Notes under the pieces: generated by a model
The model's input: the letters and a program-made list of their open reading frames with translations, nothing else
Database searches by the model: none
Told to the model about the DNA's origin: nothing
In this document: piece after piece, positions 39,322 to 49,671 of the stretch
Layout: each line of letters opens with the position of its first letter
Position numbering within the stretch: the stretch's first letter is position 1
Made by a program: the position numbers and the translations under genes
DNA from: Alistipes putredinis
GTDB lineage: Bacteria; Bacteroidota; Bacteroidia; Bacteroidales; Rikenellaceae
Assembly: GCA_022009915.1 (NCBI GenBank)
Contig: CP091730.1
Coordinates: 186,001-250,000, forward strand
Length of the DNA stretch: 64,000 nt
Direction: 5' to 3'

Positions 39322-40713
39322 CTATTGCTTTTCACTGCGGGCTATTCTGCCCTTGAACTTGCGAAGCTGATGCGTCAGCATGAAAAACGCCACCACCGAA
39401 GCGAGGAAGTCCGACACCGGCATGGCGCACCATACGCCCAGACTGCCGTTCCATTCGGTATAGCTGTCGAACAGCGTCGGCAGAACGAGCAGACACGGCA
39501 GCAGGAACAGCAGCTGTCGGGACAACGACAATACGATTGCCTTCCATGCCATGCCTATGCTCTGGAAGAAGTTGGTGGCGACCATCTGGAATCCTATTAT
39601 CGGGAAACATGCGAAGGTGATGCGCATGCCTTCGGCCGAAAGCCGGATGAGCTCCTCGTCCGTCGTAAACAGTGCGACGACGGTCTTCGGCATCAGCTCG
39701 CCAATCAAGAATCCTAACGAGGTTATGCATGTGGCGCCGAGTATCGTAAGACGCAGCGCCTGCAACACGCGGCCGTACTGACGCGAACCGTAGTTGTATC
39801 CCGCAATGGGCTGCATTCCCTGATTTATGCCCATGACAATCATCACGAAAAAGAAGCCGAGGCGATTGACTATTCCGTAGGCGCCTATCGAAAGGTCGCC
39901 GCCGTAAGTCGCCAGACTGCGGTTTATCAGAATCACGATGAAGCACGCCGCGAGGTTCATCAGAAACGGAGACATGCCTATCGCCAGAATATCGCGTACA
40001 AGGCTGCCGCGCAGGCGGTATATTCCGCGGCGGAAGTGCAGCAGCTCGTTTTTGTTCGAAAGAATCCGAAGCTGCCATACGAGCGATATCACCTGAGCCA
40101 GAACGGTGGCTATCGCCGCACCGCGTATGCCCCAGCCGAAACCGTAGATGAAAAGCGGGTCGAGAACCGTGTTTATGACCACGGTCATTATAGTGGCGTA
40201 CATCGACTTGCGTGGATGGCCCGAAGCACGCAGCACGGCGTTGAGACCCAAATACATGTGGGTAATCACGTTGCCCGCCAGAATCACGGTCATGTACTCT
40301 CGTGCATAGGATATGGTATCCGCACTGGCTCCGAAAAAGTAGAGAATCGGGTCCAGAAAAACCAGTGCGAGAACCCCGAACACGACACCGATGATGAGGT
40401 TGAGCACCACCACGTTACCGAGCACCGTACCGGCCGTCTGATAGTCCCTTTGGCCCAGACGCATCGAGATGAGCGTCGCGGCGCCTACGCCCACGAGCGA
40501 CCCGAACGCCGCCGCGAGATTCATGAGCGGAAAAGTCAGCGCCAGACCCGATATGGCCAGCGGCCCCACCCCATGACCGATGAAGATGCTGTCCACCATG
40601 TTGTAGAGCGAGGATGCCGTCATGGCGATAATCGCCGGCACCGCATATTGAATAAGCAGCTTTCGGACACGCTCCGTACCGAGCTCCATGGCTGCCTGTC
40701 TGTTTTCCGACAT
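39322..40713 (-). CDS. MATE family multidrug efflux transporter
   Basis: 463 aa, intact, 12 membrane helices in two repeats of six. Typical segments are IQYAVPAIIAMTASSLYNMV, DSIFIGHGVGPLAISGLALT, PLMNLAAAFGSLVGVGAATL and IVNRLGFFFVMIVMGINQGM with QPIAGYNYGSRQYGRV in the C-terminal half. It exports cationic drugs or toxins with Na+ or H+ exchange. The ATG at 40713 (MSENRQAAMELG) is preferred to a TTG three codons upstream. It lies about 80 nt after cysS, beyond a hairpin. Confidence 0.93.
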   Translation of the reverse strand: MSENRQAAMELGTERVRKLLIQYAVPAIIAMTASSLYNMVDSIFIGHGVGPLAISGLALTFPLMNLAAAFGSLVGVGAATLISMRLGQRDYQTAGTVLGNVVVLNLIIGVVFGVLALVFLDPILYFFGASADTISYAREYMTVILAGNVITHMYLGLNAVLRASGHPRKSMYATIMTVVINTVLDPLFIYGFGWGIRGAAIATVLAQVISLVWQLRILSNKNELLHFRRGIYRLRGSLVRDILAIGMSPFLMNLAACFIVILINRSLATYGGDLSIGAYGIVNRLGFFFVMIVMGINQGMQPIAGYNYGSRQYGRVLQALRLTILGATCITSLGFLIGELMPKTVVALFTTDEELIRLSAEGMRITFACFPIIGFQMVATNFFQSIGMAWKAIVLSLSRQLLFLLPCLLVLPTLFDSYTEWNGSLGVWCAMPVSDFLASVVAFFMLTHQLRKFKGRIARSEKQ

Positions 40714-40743
40714 ATTCTGCAATTTTACCGTGCTTGAACCAAA

Positions 40744-40765
40744 GGCCGATGCAAGAGCATCGGCC
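40744..40765 (-). terminator. Hairpin after cysS
   Basis: GGCCGATGC / GCATCGGCC, a perfect 9-bp stem with a 4-nt loop. The minus-strand T tract after it is short (TTTGGTT), so termination may be partial and allow MATE expression. Confidence 0.6.
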
Positions 40766-40793
40766 GCAAATCATTTTCTGCGGGCTGTTCCCG

Positions 40794-42268
40794 TTACTCT
40801 ATCTCCCAGTCACAACCGTCCTTGCGGTCCTTGACGCGAATACCGATAGCGGTAAGCCTGTCGCGTATGCTGTCGCTCAGCGCCCAGTTCTTGGCGGCCT
40901 TGGCCTCCATGCGCATTTCGAGCAGCATGTTCACCAGAGGCGTCACCATATCCGTACCGCCCTGTTCGGCGCCTTTCTCATCGCGAAGCCCCAGAACGTC
41001 GAACACTATCAGGCGCACCGTACCGCGCAGCGTCTCCAAATCTTCGGCCGTAATGGTCTGCGTGCCTTCGTAAAGCTGGTTTATGAGACGCACCCAATCG
41101 AAAAAGAACCGATATTACGATAGGAGAGTTCAAATCGTCGTTCATGGCTTCCGTGTAGCGCCTCTGCAAGTCCGACACGTCCACCGAACTGCTTTCGGAG
41201 GGTTTGATTTTGTCTATGGTCCGAACGGCCTTCATCAGCCTGTCCAGTCCCTTTTCGGACGCCTGCAACGCCTCGTTGCTGAAATCCAGCGTCGAGCGGT
41301 AGTGGGCTTGCAGTATGAAGAAACGCACCGTCATCGGCGAATACGCCTGTTCCAAAATAGGATGCGTGCCTGAGAACATCTGTTCCAGAGTTATGAAGTT
41401 GCCCAGCGACTTGCCCATTTTCTGGCCGTTTATGGTCATCATGTTGTTGTGCACCCAATAGCGGGCCGAGTCGTGTCCGCATGCGGCCGTGCTCTGCGCT
41501 ATCTCGCACTCGTGATGCGGGAACATGAGGTCCATGCCGCCTCCGTGAATATCGAACCTCTCGCCAAGGTACTTCGTGCTCATGGCCGAGCACTCCATGT
41601 GCCATCCCGGGAACCCGTCGCTCCACGGCGACGGCCAGCGCATGATATGCTCCGGCGAGGCTTTTCTTCCACAGCGCGAAATCGAACGAGTTGCGTTTGT
41701 CGCCCTGCCCGTCCAGCGAGCGCGTGTTGGCCACTATGTCTTCGAGATTCCGGCCCGAAAGACGGCCGTAATGATACTTGGCATTGTATTTTTCGACATC
41801 GAAATAGACCGAGCCGTTGGATTCGTATGCGAAACCCGCTTCGAGAATCTTGCGCACCATTTCTATCTGCTCGATGATATGCCCCGACGCATACGGCTCG
41901 ATGGAGGGCGACAGAACGCCCAGCGCATCCATGGCCTTGTGGTAGCGCTCCGTATAATAATGGGCGACCTCCATGGGTTCGAGCTGTTCCAAACGCGCCT
42001 TTTTGGATATCTTATCCTCGCCCTCGTCCGCATCGTTTTCGAGGTGTCCCACATCGGTTATATTGCGCACGTAACGCACCTTGTAGCCCGACGATTGCAG
42101 ATAGCGGAACAGCAAATCGAACGTTATCGCAGGACGCGCGTGCCCCAGATGCGGGTCGCCGTAGACCGTAGGACCGCAGACATACATGCCCACATGAGGC
42201 GGATTGTACGGTACGAACTCCTCTTTCGTTCGACTCAAAGTATTGTAAAGCATCAATTTGGATTCCAT
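40794..42268 (-). CDS. cysS: Cysteine-tRNA ligase (two frameshifts)
   Basis: Charges tRNA-Cys. Motifs: MYVCGPTVYGDPHLGHARPA (first Zn Cys and HIGH-like HLGH), RNITDVGHLENDADEG, FPGWHMECSAMSTKYLGERF (second Zn Cys), FPHHECEIAQS (Zn His/Glu) and NGQKMGKSLGNF (KMSKS). The C-terminal anticodon-binding helices include FDVLGLRDEKG and ALSDSIRDRLTAIGIRVKD. The start MESKLMLYNTL at 42268 gives the family length (~490 aa). Breaks at about 41660 and 41100 look like errors. Confidence 0.95.
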
Positions 42269-42362
42269 CGTCTTTCTGTCGTATTTTTCGTTTAGCGGTG
42301 TAAAATTAGTCATTTTCCGGCAGAAAAAAGGCAAGATATATGAATTTACTCCGTTATTTTCG

Positions 42363-42370
42363 TAATTTTG
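42363..42370 (+). promoter_or_regulatory. Promoter -7 element for the DUF2723 operon
   Basis: TAATTTTG fits TAnnTTTG, 67 nt before the ATG at 42438. Confidence 0.4.
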
Positions 42371-42437
42371 CGTTTTCATGGCCCGTATCTGCCGCCACGG
42401 CAGTGGACCGTGCCCTAACAAGCATACATTCTAAGTG

Positions 42438-45400
42438 ATGAACTATTTCAAGAAACTGAACAACATCGTCGGCTGGGCGGTATTCGCTGCGGCCACGGCC
42501 GTCTACCTGCTCACCATGGAGCCGACCGGCAGTCTGTGGGACTGCATGGAATTCATCGCCACATCATACAAGCTCGAAGTCGGACACCCTCCCGGAGCAC
42601 CCCTGTTCATGATACTGGCGCGAATATTCACCCTGTTCTCGTTCGGGAACCCCGAAAACGTGGGCATCACGGTGAACGCCATGTCGAGCATCGCCAGCGG
42701 CTTTACGATTCTGTTCCTCTTCTGGACGATAACGCACCTCGCACGCAAGATTTTCGCACCGGACAGCTCCTCGCTCACCCGTGCGCAGACATGGACGGTG
42801 ATAGGAGCCGGCATCATCGGAGCCGCCGCGTACACCTTCACCGACACATTCTGGTTCTCGGCAATAGAAGGCGAAGTCTACGCCCTGTCCTCGATGTTCA
42901 CGGCACTCGTGGTGTGGGCCATGCTCAAATGGGAAGACGCGGCCGACGAACCGCACGCCAACCGCTGGTTGGTGCTCATCACCTACCTCATGGGACTGTC
43001 CATCGGAGTGCATATCCTCAACCTGCTGACGATTCCCGCACTGGTGTTCATATACTATTTCCGCAAAACGGACAAAGTCACCTTCTGGGGCGTGGTCAAA
43101 GTAACGGTTCTGGCATGCGTCATACTGCTGTGCATCAACTCGCTGGTACCTTTCACCGTCGCAATCGGCGCATGGTTCGACCGCATGTTCGTAAATGGGC
43201 TCGGCCTGCCGGTGAACAGCGGGCTTCTGTTCTTCACGCTGGCGGTTTTCGCCGCGTTGGGCTGGGCGATATGGTACACTCATACCAGTGGCCGCGTACT
43301 GCTCAACACAATCGCGCTCTGCGCCGCCACGATTCTTCTGGGCTGCACCTCGTATGCCTCGATCGTGATTCGCGCATCGGTCAATCCGCCCATGAACAGC
43401 AACGACCCCGACACCCCGTATGCGCTGCTGTCGCTGCTCAACCGCGACCAGTACGGAACCAGACCGCTCGTCTACGGCCGTGCCTACTCGTCCGTGCCTG
43501 TGGAAATGGAGACCAAACCCACATATCTGTACGAAGACGGCAAATACAAGAAATACGAGAGAATCTCGGGTTACGACTACGAGCCCAAGTTCCTCTTCCC
43601 GCGCATGTATTCCGACAACGCAAACCATATCAAGGGGTACAAATCGTGGGGCGACGTCACCGGACGCAAAGTGTCGTACCGAGGCGAGGCAATCACCGTT
43701 CCGACGTTCGGCGAAAACCTGCGCTACTTTTTCAGCTACCAGTTGGGATTCATGTACTGGCGGTATTTCATGTGGAACTTCGTGGGACGCCAGAGCGACA
43801 TTCAGGGCAACGGCGAAATCACCAACGGCAACTGGCTCTCGGGAATAGACTTCATAGACAGCATGTATCTGGGTCCGCAAGACGGACTGCCTTCTGAAAT
43901 GGCAACCAACAAGGGCCGCAACACATACTACTTCCTGCCGTTCCTGCTCGGACTTCTGGGACTCGTGTACCAGTTCAGCAAGGACAAGAAGAATTTCTCG
44001 GTGGTGATGTGGCTGTTCATAATGATGGGCGTGGCCTTGGTGGTATACTTCAACACCACGCCGGGCGAACCCCGCGAGAGGGATTACGTCTACGCGGGTT
44101 CGTTCTACGCATTCTGCATCTGGATAGGATTCGGTGTGATGTGGATTCAGGAGATAATAGCCAAACTGCTGCGACGCGACAACGTGGCGTCGGCCGTTCT
44201 GGCGACCGCCGTCTGCGCATGCGTCCCGACGGTTCTCGCCGCACAGAACTGGGACGACCACGACCGCAGCCACCGTTACGTGGGACACGACATGGGTTAC
44301 AACTATCTTGTCTCCACGCTTCCCAACTCAATCATAATAAACTACGGCGACAACGACACATTCCCGCTGTGGTATAATCAGGAGGTGGAAAACGTGCGTC
44401 CCGACGTGCGCATCATGAACATGAGCTATCTGACCTCCGAGTGGTACATCGACGAGATGAAGGGCAAGTACAACGAATCGGAGCCCGTGCCGTTCTCCCT
44501 CGGACGCAAGTCGTACATCAACACCAACGACATGGTGCCTGTGGTGGCGAACAAGAACAACCGCACGCTGGACATCTCGCAGGTAATAAAGTGGATAGGC
44601 AGCGACTCTCCGGTAACCAAATACGACATGGGCGGAGGATTCAATTACAGCTTCATCCCCACCAAGCGCATAGCCCTGCCCGTAAACAAGGCCAATGCCG
44701 TCAGCAGCGGAATCGTCGGCGAGAAGGATGCGCACCTTATGGTCGATACGGTATATATCGACCTTAAAACCTCTTCGCTGAACCGCGGCGAGATGATGTT
44801 CCTCGACCTGCTCGGCTCCTTCGACTGGAAACGGCCCATATACTTCACCCAACCCTACGAGTTGGAGAAAATGGGTCTGGACAAGTACGTGCAGTTCGAC
44901 GGATTCGCATACCGTCTGGTGCCGATACGCACCGACTACGAATCGTTCCTCGAAATGGGACGCATCGACTCGGAGTATCTGTACGACAATCTGATGAACA
45001 AGTACAAGTACGGCAACCTGAAAGACAGGCGCGTCTATGCCGACAGCTTCATAAACCACACCCTCAACAGCGTGCAGGGACGCAACGCCTTCGCAAGGCT
45101 TGCCATGACGCTGCTCTCGGAAGGCGACACCGTGCGGGCTCGCGAGGTCATAGAGCGCGGCATGGAGGAGATTCCCGTATCGCAGATTCGTCACTCCTAC
45201 ATTCAGACCGTACCGATGATACAGGCAATGTACGAGGCTGGTATGATGCAGCAGGGCGACGAGCTGCTCGGCGACTACGTCCGCGTCTGCGAGGAGTACC
45301 TCATCTACTTCCTGCAATTCGACGAACGCAAATCCAAACTCGTGGAGGGCGATTTCAGGGAGCGTTACTCGATTCTGGAAAACCTCTACACTCTGGCCCG

Positions 45401-45476
45401 TCATTACGACCGCAAACAGATTGTGGCTGAAATGCACGGATTTTTCGAAATACTTTACGGCGAACCGGTAGAATAA
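42438..45476 (+). CDS. DUF2723 membrane protein, putative protein O-mannosyltransferase-like glycosyltransferase
   Basis: 1012 aa, intact. The N-terminal half has about a dozen membrane helices and the DUF2723 signature: NNIVGWAVFAAATAVYLLTM, EPTGSLWDCMEFIATSYKLE, VGHPPGAPLFMILARIFTLF, then TFTDTFWFSAIEGEVYALSS. SLWD and the PPGAP loop match the GT-C-like catalytic face of O-mannosyltransferase-like enzymes. The C-terminal half has IIINYGDNDTFPLWYNQEVE, VRIMNMSYLTSEWYIDEMK, TQPYELEKMGL and TPR-like helices. In Bacteroidetes the family is linked to glycosylation at the inner membrane. UbiA and radical SAM genes follow in the same direction. ATG at 42438 chosen over a GTG one codon earlier. Confidence 0.88.
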   Translation: MNYFKKLNNIVGWAVFAAATAVYLLTMEPTGSLWDCMEFIATSYKLEVGHPPGAPLFMILARIFTLFSFGNPENVGITVNAMSSIASGFTILFLFWTITHLARKIFAPDSSSLTRAQTWTVIGAGIIGAAAYTFTDTFWFSAIEGEVYALSSMFTALVVWAMLKWEDAADEPHANRWLVLITYLMGLSIGVHILNLLTIPALVFIYYFRKTDKVTFWGVVKVTVLACVILLCINSLVPFTVAIGAWFDRMFVNGLGLPVNSGLLFFTLAVFAALGWAIWYTHTSGRVLLNTIALCAATILLGCTSYASIVIRASVNPPMNSNDPDTPYALLSLLNRDQYGTRPLVYGRAYSSVPVEMETKPTYLYEDGKYKKYERISGYDYEPKFLFPRMYSDNANHIKGYKSWGDVTGRKVSYRGEAITVPTFGENLRYFFSYQLGFMYWRYFMWNFVGRQSDIQGNGEITNGNWLSGIDFIDSMYLGPQDGLPSEMATNKGRNTYYFLPFLLGLLGLVYQFSKDKKNFSVVMWLFIMMGVALVVYFNTTPGEPRERDYVYAGSFYAFCIWIGFGVMWIQEIIAKLLRRDNVASAVLATAVCACVPTVLAAQNWDDHDRSHRYVGHDMGYNYLVSTLPNSIIINYGDNDTFPLWYNQEVENVRPDVRIMNMSYLTSEWYIDEMKGKYNESEPVPFSLGRKSYINTNDMVPVVANKNNRTLDISQVIKWIGSDSPVTKYDMGGGFNYSFIPTKRIALPVNKANAVSSGIVGEKDAHLMVDTVYIDLKTSSLNRGEMMFLDLLGSFDWKRPIYFTQPYELEKMGLDKYVQFDGFAYRLVPIRTDYESFLEMGRIDSEYLYDNLMNKYKYGNLKDRRVYADSFINHTLNSVQGRNAFARLAMTLLSEGDTVRAREVIERGMEEIPVSQIRHSYIQTVPMIQAMYEAGMMQQGDELLGDYVRVCEEYLIYFLQFDERKSKLVEGDFRERYSILENLYTLARHYDRKQIVAEMHGFFEILYGEPVE

Positions 45477-45491
45477 AACGGCAAAGGCACG

Positions 45492-46481
45492 ATGAACACG
45501 ATTGCTTTCTGGTTCGACAACGCCCGACCGGTATCCCTGCCGCAGAGCCTTCTTCCGGCTCTTTCGGCCGTTGCCATAGCCTCGGGCAGCGACTCGTTCT
45601 CATGGAGCGCCGCGTCGCTTGCCGTTGTCGGCGTAGCCCTTGCCCACCTCGGAATGAATCTGGCCGACGACCTTTTCGACTACAAGGTGCAGTCGGGCGA
45701 AACACGCCTGCGGCTCGCCGCCGACGGAATAAGGGCGCGGATAGCCAAATATCCCTATCTCACGTCGGGCAAGGCTACCGTAAGACAGTTGAGAATCGCC
45801 GTCTGCACATTGCTCGCCGCCAGTGCCGCCGCAGGAGCGGCAATCGCTCTGATGCGCGGCAGTGCCATAGCATGGATGACCATAGCAGGGCTTTTCATCG
45901 GCATCTCCTACTCGGGAGCGCCGCTGCGGTTAGGATTCCGCGGAATGGGCGAGGCGATAATTTTCATAATGTTCGGTCCGCTGCTCATGTCCGGATGCTA
46001 CTACGCCGCCACAGGAGAGATGAAACCTGAAATAATATGGCTTTCATCCGCCGCAGGGCTGCTGGTTACAAATATCGTATACACTCACTCCGTAATGGAT
46101 GCCGCCGCCGACAGCAGAATCGGCAAACGCACCATGGCCCACGTCATGGGCACACCGAGAGCGATGATAGCCTTCTCGGCGGCTCTCAATACCCTGCCCT
46201 ATGCTCTTGTCGCGCTCGGAGTGATTCTCGGGCAGCTTCATCCGGCATATCTTGCAGCAGCCGCATGCCTGCCCGTATCGCTGTGGCTCGTCAAATCGCT
46301 CGATGATTTCGTGTCATGCCGAAATGCCGGAATCGAACCGAAACCGTGGATGGGACCTATGGGCGATTTCGACAAATATCGGAAAGCCGGCATAGACTGG
46401 TTCATGCTGCGCTGGCTCACGGCCCGCAACATCGTCATGTTCTTCTGCCTTATAGTAATCATCGTCAGCATCGCAGTTTAA
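45492..46481 (+). CDS. UbiA-family prenyltransferase (MenA-like)
   Basis: 329 aa, intact, eight to nine membrane helices. The first Asp-rich motif is HLGMNLADDLFDYKVQSGET (N-x-x-D-D-x-x-D), the second SVMDAAADSRIGKRTMAHVM (D-x-x-x-D). GISYSGAPLRLGFRGMGEAI is typical of MenA and related enzymes that attach a polyprenyl chain to an aromatic ring, here most likely dihydroxynaphthoate in menaquinone synthesis. The C-terminal extension (KPWMGPMGDFDKYRKAGIDW) is longer than in MenA, so another acceptor is possible. It lies 15 nt after the DUF2723 gene and 13 nt before a radical SAM gene. Confidence 0.82.
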   Translation: MNTIAFWFDNARPVSLPQSLLPALSAVAIASGSDSFSWSAASLAVVGVALAHLGMNLADDLFDYKVQSGETRLRLAADGIRARIAKYPYLTSGKATVRQLRIAVCTLLAASAAAGAAIALMRGSAIAWMTIAGLFIGISYSGAPLRLGFRGMGEAIIFIMFGPLLMSGCYYAATGEMKPEIIWLSSAAGLLVTNIVYTHSVMDAAADSRIGKRTMAHVMGTPRAMIAFSAALNTLPYALVALGVILGQLHPAYLAAAACLPVSLWLVKSLDDFVSCRNAGIEPKPWMGPMGDFDKYRKAGIDWFMLRWLTARNIVMFFCLIVIIVSIAV

Positions 46482-46494
46482 CTTCCACAAGCAA

Positions 46495-47386
46495 ATGAAA
46501 AAACTGACATATCTGGCGCAGTGGTTCTTCCGCGCACGCTTTTTAGGACGCCGTGCCCCGTTGCAAACAGTGCTTTTCATCTCCGACCGCTGCAACCTGC
46601 AATGCAAGCATTGCAGCGTCTACAACAAGCATAATCCGCACAACATGACCTACGAACAGGTGCGCGAGCATCTGCTGTATTCCTACTCTCTGGGGTCGCG
46701 TTTCGTGGATTTCGAGGGAGGCGAGACGATGATATGGCGCGACGGCGACAGAAACATCAACGACCTTATCGACCTTGCAAAGGAAGTAGGGTTCTTCTCG
46801 GCGACGATTACCACCAACGCACAGGCTGCCGTTCGCCGGCTGCCGCGCCGACTCGATATGGGTGAGCCTCGACGGAACGGGAGCCTACCACGAAGCAGTA
46901 CGCGGAAAAGGCACATTCGCCCGACTGGAAGCCAATATCGCCTCTGCCGCCCACAAGCACCTCAGCGTCAATATGGTCGTGAACACACTCAACTATACGG
47001 ACGTGGACAACACAATCGAGTATGCGGCCGCAAATCCGAACATAGAATCCATATCCATAAACTTCCACACGCCGTTTCCCGGGACCGAATATCTCATGGT
47101 AGACAAGAAGACGCGCGACGGCATCATAGACAGGATAATCGACTACAAACGTCGCGGCTATCCGATAATGAACTCCGTATCGGGATTAAAACTCATGAAG
47201 CGCGGCGATTTCAAGCGTCGCTGCTGGGTGACCGACTTCATATATCCCGACGGCAGCCGCGGACTGTGCATCGGCGACGGAACCCCGATTTGCCGCGACT
47301 GCGGATTCTGCATGTCGGGCGAAATGGCGAGCCTGTTCTCCTTCAAGCCCGACACCGTATTGGCAGGATTGAAACTCAGGGTCTGA
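46495..47386 (+). CDS. Radical SAM protein (one frameshift)
   Basis: About 297 aa after repair. The 4Fe-4S motif is VLFISDRCNLQCKHCSVYNK (CxxxCxxC form, near residue 36). It is followed by FVDFEGGETMIWRDGD (the GGEP-like SAM-binding motif, here GGET), TITTNAQ, then in another frame VSLDGTGAYHEAVRGKGTFA and MNSVSGLKLMKRG. The C-terminus has RCWVTDFIYPDG and CRDCGFCMSGEM, an extra Cys cluster like a partial SPASM domain. The break is at about 46830 (CAGGCTGCCG). Being next to a prenyltransferase suggests quinone, hopanoid or lipid modification, but the substrate is not visible. Confidence 0.85.
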
Positions 47387-47483
47387 AAAACACCGGCAGC
47401 AGTGCCCGACAGCAGAGTGTCGCAATACGGAAATCGCCAGCACTCGTGCAGTGTCCGGCATACATGCACCCTGATTCTGCCGT

Positions 47484-48422
47484 CTACTGTTCGCCGAAAT
47501 TGGAACGCACGTAATCCATGATGCCTATTTTTCCCCTTACGGGCCGGCAGGTCAAAATTGCGTATGTTTTCGGTAATCTGCAACCGCGCCCCATTTTTCG
47601 ACATAGTCTTCAAGGAAATAGGCTATCTGCTCCCGATTCGAGTTCATAGGGCTGACGGCAATCTTGTGGTCGGCATCCTGAAAATCGCACCAATAATATG
47701 GCGCCTCGGTCCGATTCATCCGTTTGGTCAGATACTGCGGACCGTAGAATCCGATTTTGCCGAGTGCGAGTTTGCGGTACGGCACATTGCTGTCCGCAGA
47801 ACCGTGGAACATCATCACCGGACACGACGGAGCATAGCGGCGCGGTGCACCCTGCACGGTATATATCGCACCGGCGAAACTTATCACGCCCGCATAATCG
47901 AACCCTGCTGGCAAAATACCTTCGGCACGTCCCCGTGCAAGGCCCCACTGACCGGTAAGGACCGATATGGCGCCGGCGCTCGACCCGCACACCAGAATCC
48001 TATCGGCATCTACGCCCAACTCGCCGGCATGCTTCAACAGGAAAGCCGTGGCATCGTACAGGTCCGTTACGGCCATGTCCACCGAACTGGTCAGCAAGCC
48101 TATCATCCGCCCGAGCGACGGTTTTTCGCTCATTCCGTCAAGAGCTTTAAGCCCCAGACGATAGTCGATGGAAAATACACCGTAACCCCTTTCGTTCAGG
48201 AACTCGAAATAATCGGTATATGACGACGAGGCCCGCGAACCGCTGTAAAATCCGCCGCCGAACATGAATACGACGCACGGTGCCGACGGAGCCTGAACAG
48301 AATAATAATCGGCACGAAGCGTATCGGCGCCGCGAACCGAATAGACCATGGTCTTCGGCTGTGCGGCAAAAAGCGCCGGACATCACCGCCAAGACAGCGA
48401 AAACCGCAAGGATTCTTTTCAT
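47484..48422 (-). CDS. Secreted alpha/beta hydrolase (esterase/BD-FAE-like), frameshifts
   Basis: The signal peptide is MKRILAVFAVLAVMSGAFAA after a poly-T correction at about 48371. The fold elements are VVFMFGGGFYSGSRASSSYT (GGG oxyanion loop), ILVCGSSAGAISVLTGQWGL (G-x-S-x-G nucleophile Ser), MFHGSADSNVPYRK (catalytic Asp) and QDADHKIAVSP (catalytic His). The C-terminus is also shifted: correcting a poly-A near 47604 gives NGARLQITENIRNFDLPARK and a stop at 47484-47486. About 310 aa. Likely a periplasmic or surface carboxylesterase, for example for acetylated glycans; substrate unknown. Confidence 0.82.
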
Positions 48423-48436
48423 GCCGACCGCCGCCA

Positions 48437-49658
48437 TTACTTACCCCACAACTCGGCCAGATTGATTATCGTGTTCATGGCCTTCGTCATCGTGTCGAGC
48501 GAACAATACTCGTATTTGCCGTGGAAATTCATTCCGCCCGTAAACAGATTAGGACACGGCAGGCCCATGTACGAAAGACGCGAACCGTCCGTGCCGCCGC
48601 GAATCGGACGCACGACGGGAACCACGCCCTCTCGCTGCATGGCATCGAGCGCCTTTTCAATCACCTGCATGTGCGGTTCTACCATCTGCCGCATATTGTA
48701 GTACTGGTCGCGCAACTCCATCGTCACGCAGCCCGCACCGTAAGTCTCGTTGAGCCTTTTCCACCGCCTTGCGCAGCAGGTCCTTTTTTTCTGCTCGAAC
48801 TTTTCGCGGTCGTGGTCGCGGATAATGTAATCGGTGTCGCACTGCTCCACGCTTCCCGAAATCGAGGTCTGGTGGAAGAAGCCTTCGTATCCTTCGGTAT
48901 GCTCGGGGCGCTGCTCGGAAGGCAGCATCGAATTGAGACTCGAAAGCCACCTGAATGGCGTTAATCATCTTGTCTTTGGCATACCCCGGGTGGATATTGC
49001 GGCCCTGAATATGAATCTTGGCACCGGCGGCATTGAAGTTCTCGTACTCCAATTCGCCCTCGAAACCGCCGTCCACCGTATATGCAAAATCGGCACCGAA
49101 CGCCTTTACGTCGAAGTAATCCACTCCGCGACCAATCTCCTCATCGGGGAGTGAAGGCGATGCGGATTTTGCCGTGCCGCACCTCGATGTTCGACAAGGT
49201 ATTCGGCTGCGGTCATTATCTCCGCGACACCGGCCTTGTCGTCTGCCCCCCAGAAGCGTCGTCCCGTCGGTGTGAATCAGAGTATGCCCCTTGAAAAACG
49301 ACAGTTCGGGAAACTCCTCCACGCGCATCGTAACCGTGTCGTTAAGGCGTATGTCACCTCCGTCGTAGTTCTCGATTTTCTGCGGGTTCACGTCCTTGCC
49401 GCTTATCTCGGGCGAGGTGTCCACGTGTGATATGAATCCTATCACCGGCGCGTTTTCCAATCCGGCGCTGGCGGGAATCGTCCCCATGACATAACCGTAA
49501 TTGTCCATCTCGACGTCCGAAAGGCCTATCTGGCGCATCTCGTCGGCAAGGGCTTTCAGAAATATCGACTGTTTCAGAGTAGACGGGTACGTATCGCTGT
49601 TCTCGTCGCTCTGCGTATCGAAAGATACGTATTTGAGAAATCTGTTTTCGAGTGTCAT
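48437..49658 (-). CDS. pepT: Peptidase T (tripeptidase), several frameshifts
   Basis: PepT is a cytosolic di-zinc aminotripeptidase of the M20 family. The start MTLENRFLKYVSFDTQSDEN is typical. Motifs are VIGFISHVDTSPEISGKDVN (Zn His and Asp), HTDGTTLLG followed by ADDKAG in another frame, FTPDEEIGRGVDYFDVKAFG (catalytic Glu pair), ANIHPGYAKDKMINAIQVAF-like, and RPIRGGTDGSRLSYMGLPCP with LFTGGMNFHGKYEYCSLDTM (last Zn His). Breaks at about 49245, 49195, 48940 and 48765. After repair about 405 aa. It is 13 nt downstream of the OPT peptide transporter, so import and cleavage of peptides are coupled. Confidence 0.9.
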
Positions 49659-49671
49659 ATTCTTGTCTTGT

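Noticed and set aside
42564..45437. Long minus-strand frames (574 and 369 codons) opposite the DUF2723 gene
   Set aside because: Caused by high-GC codon bias of the real gene; composition is His/Val/Arg-rich and shows no domain.
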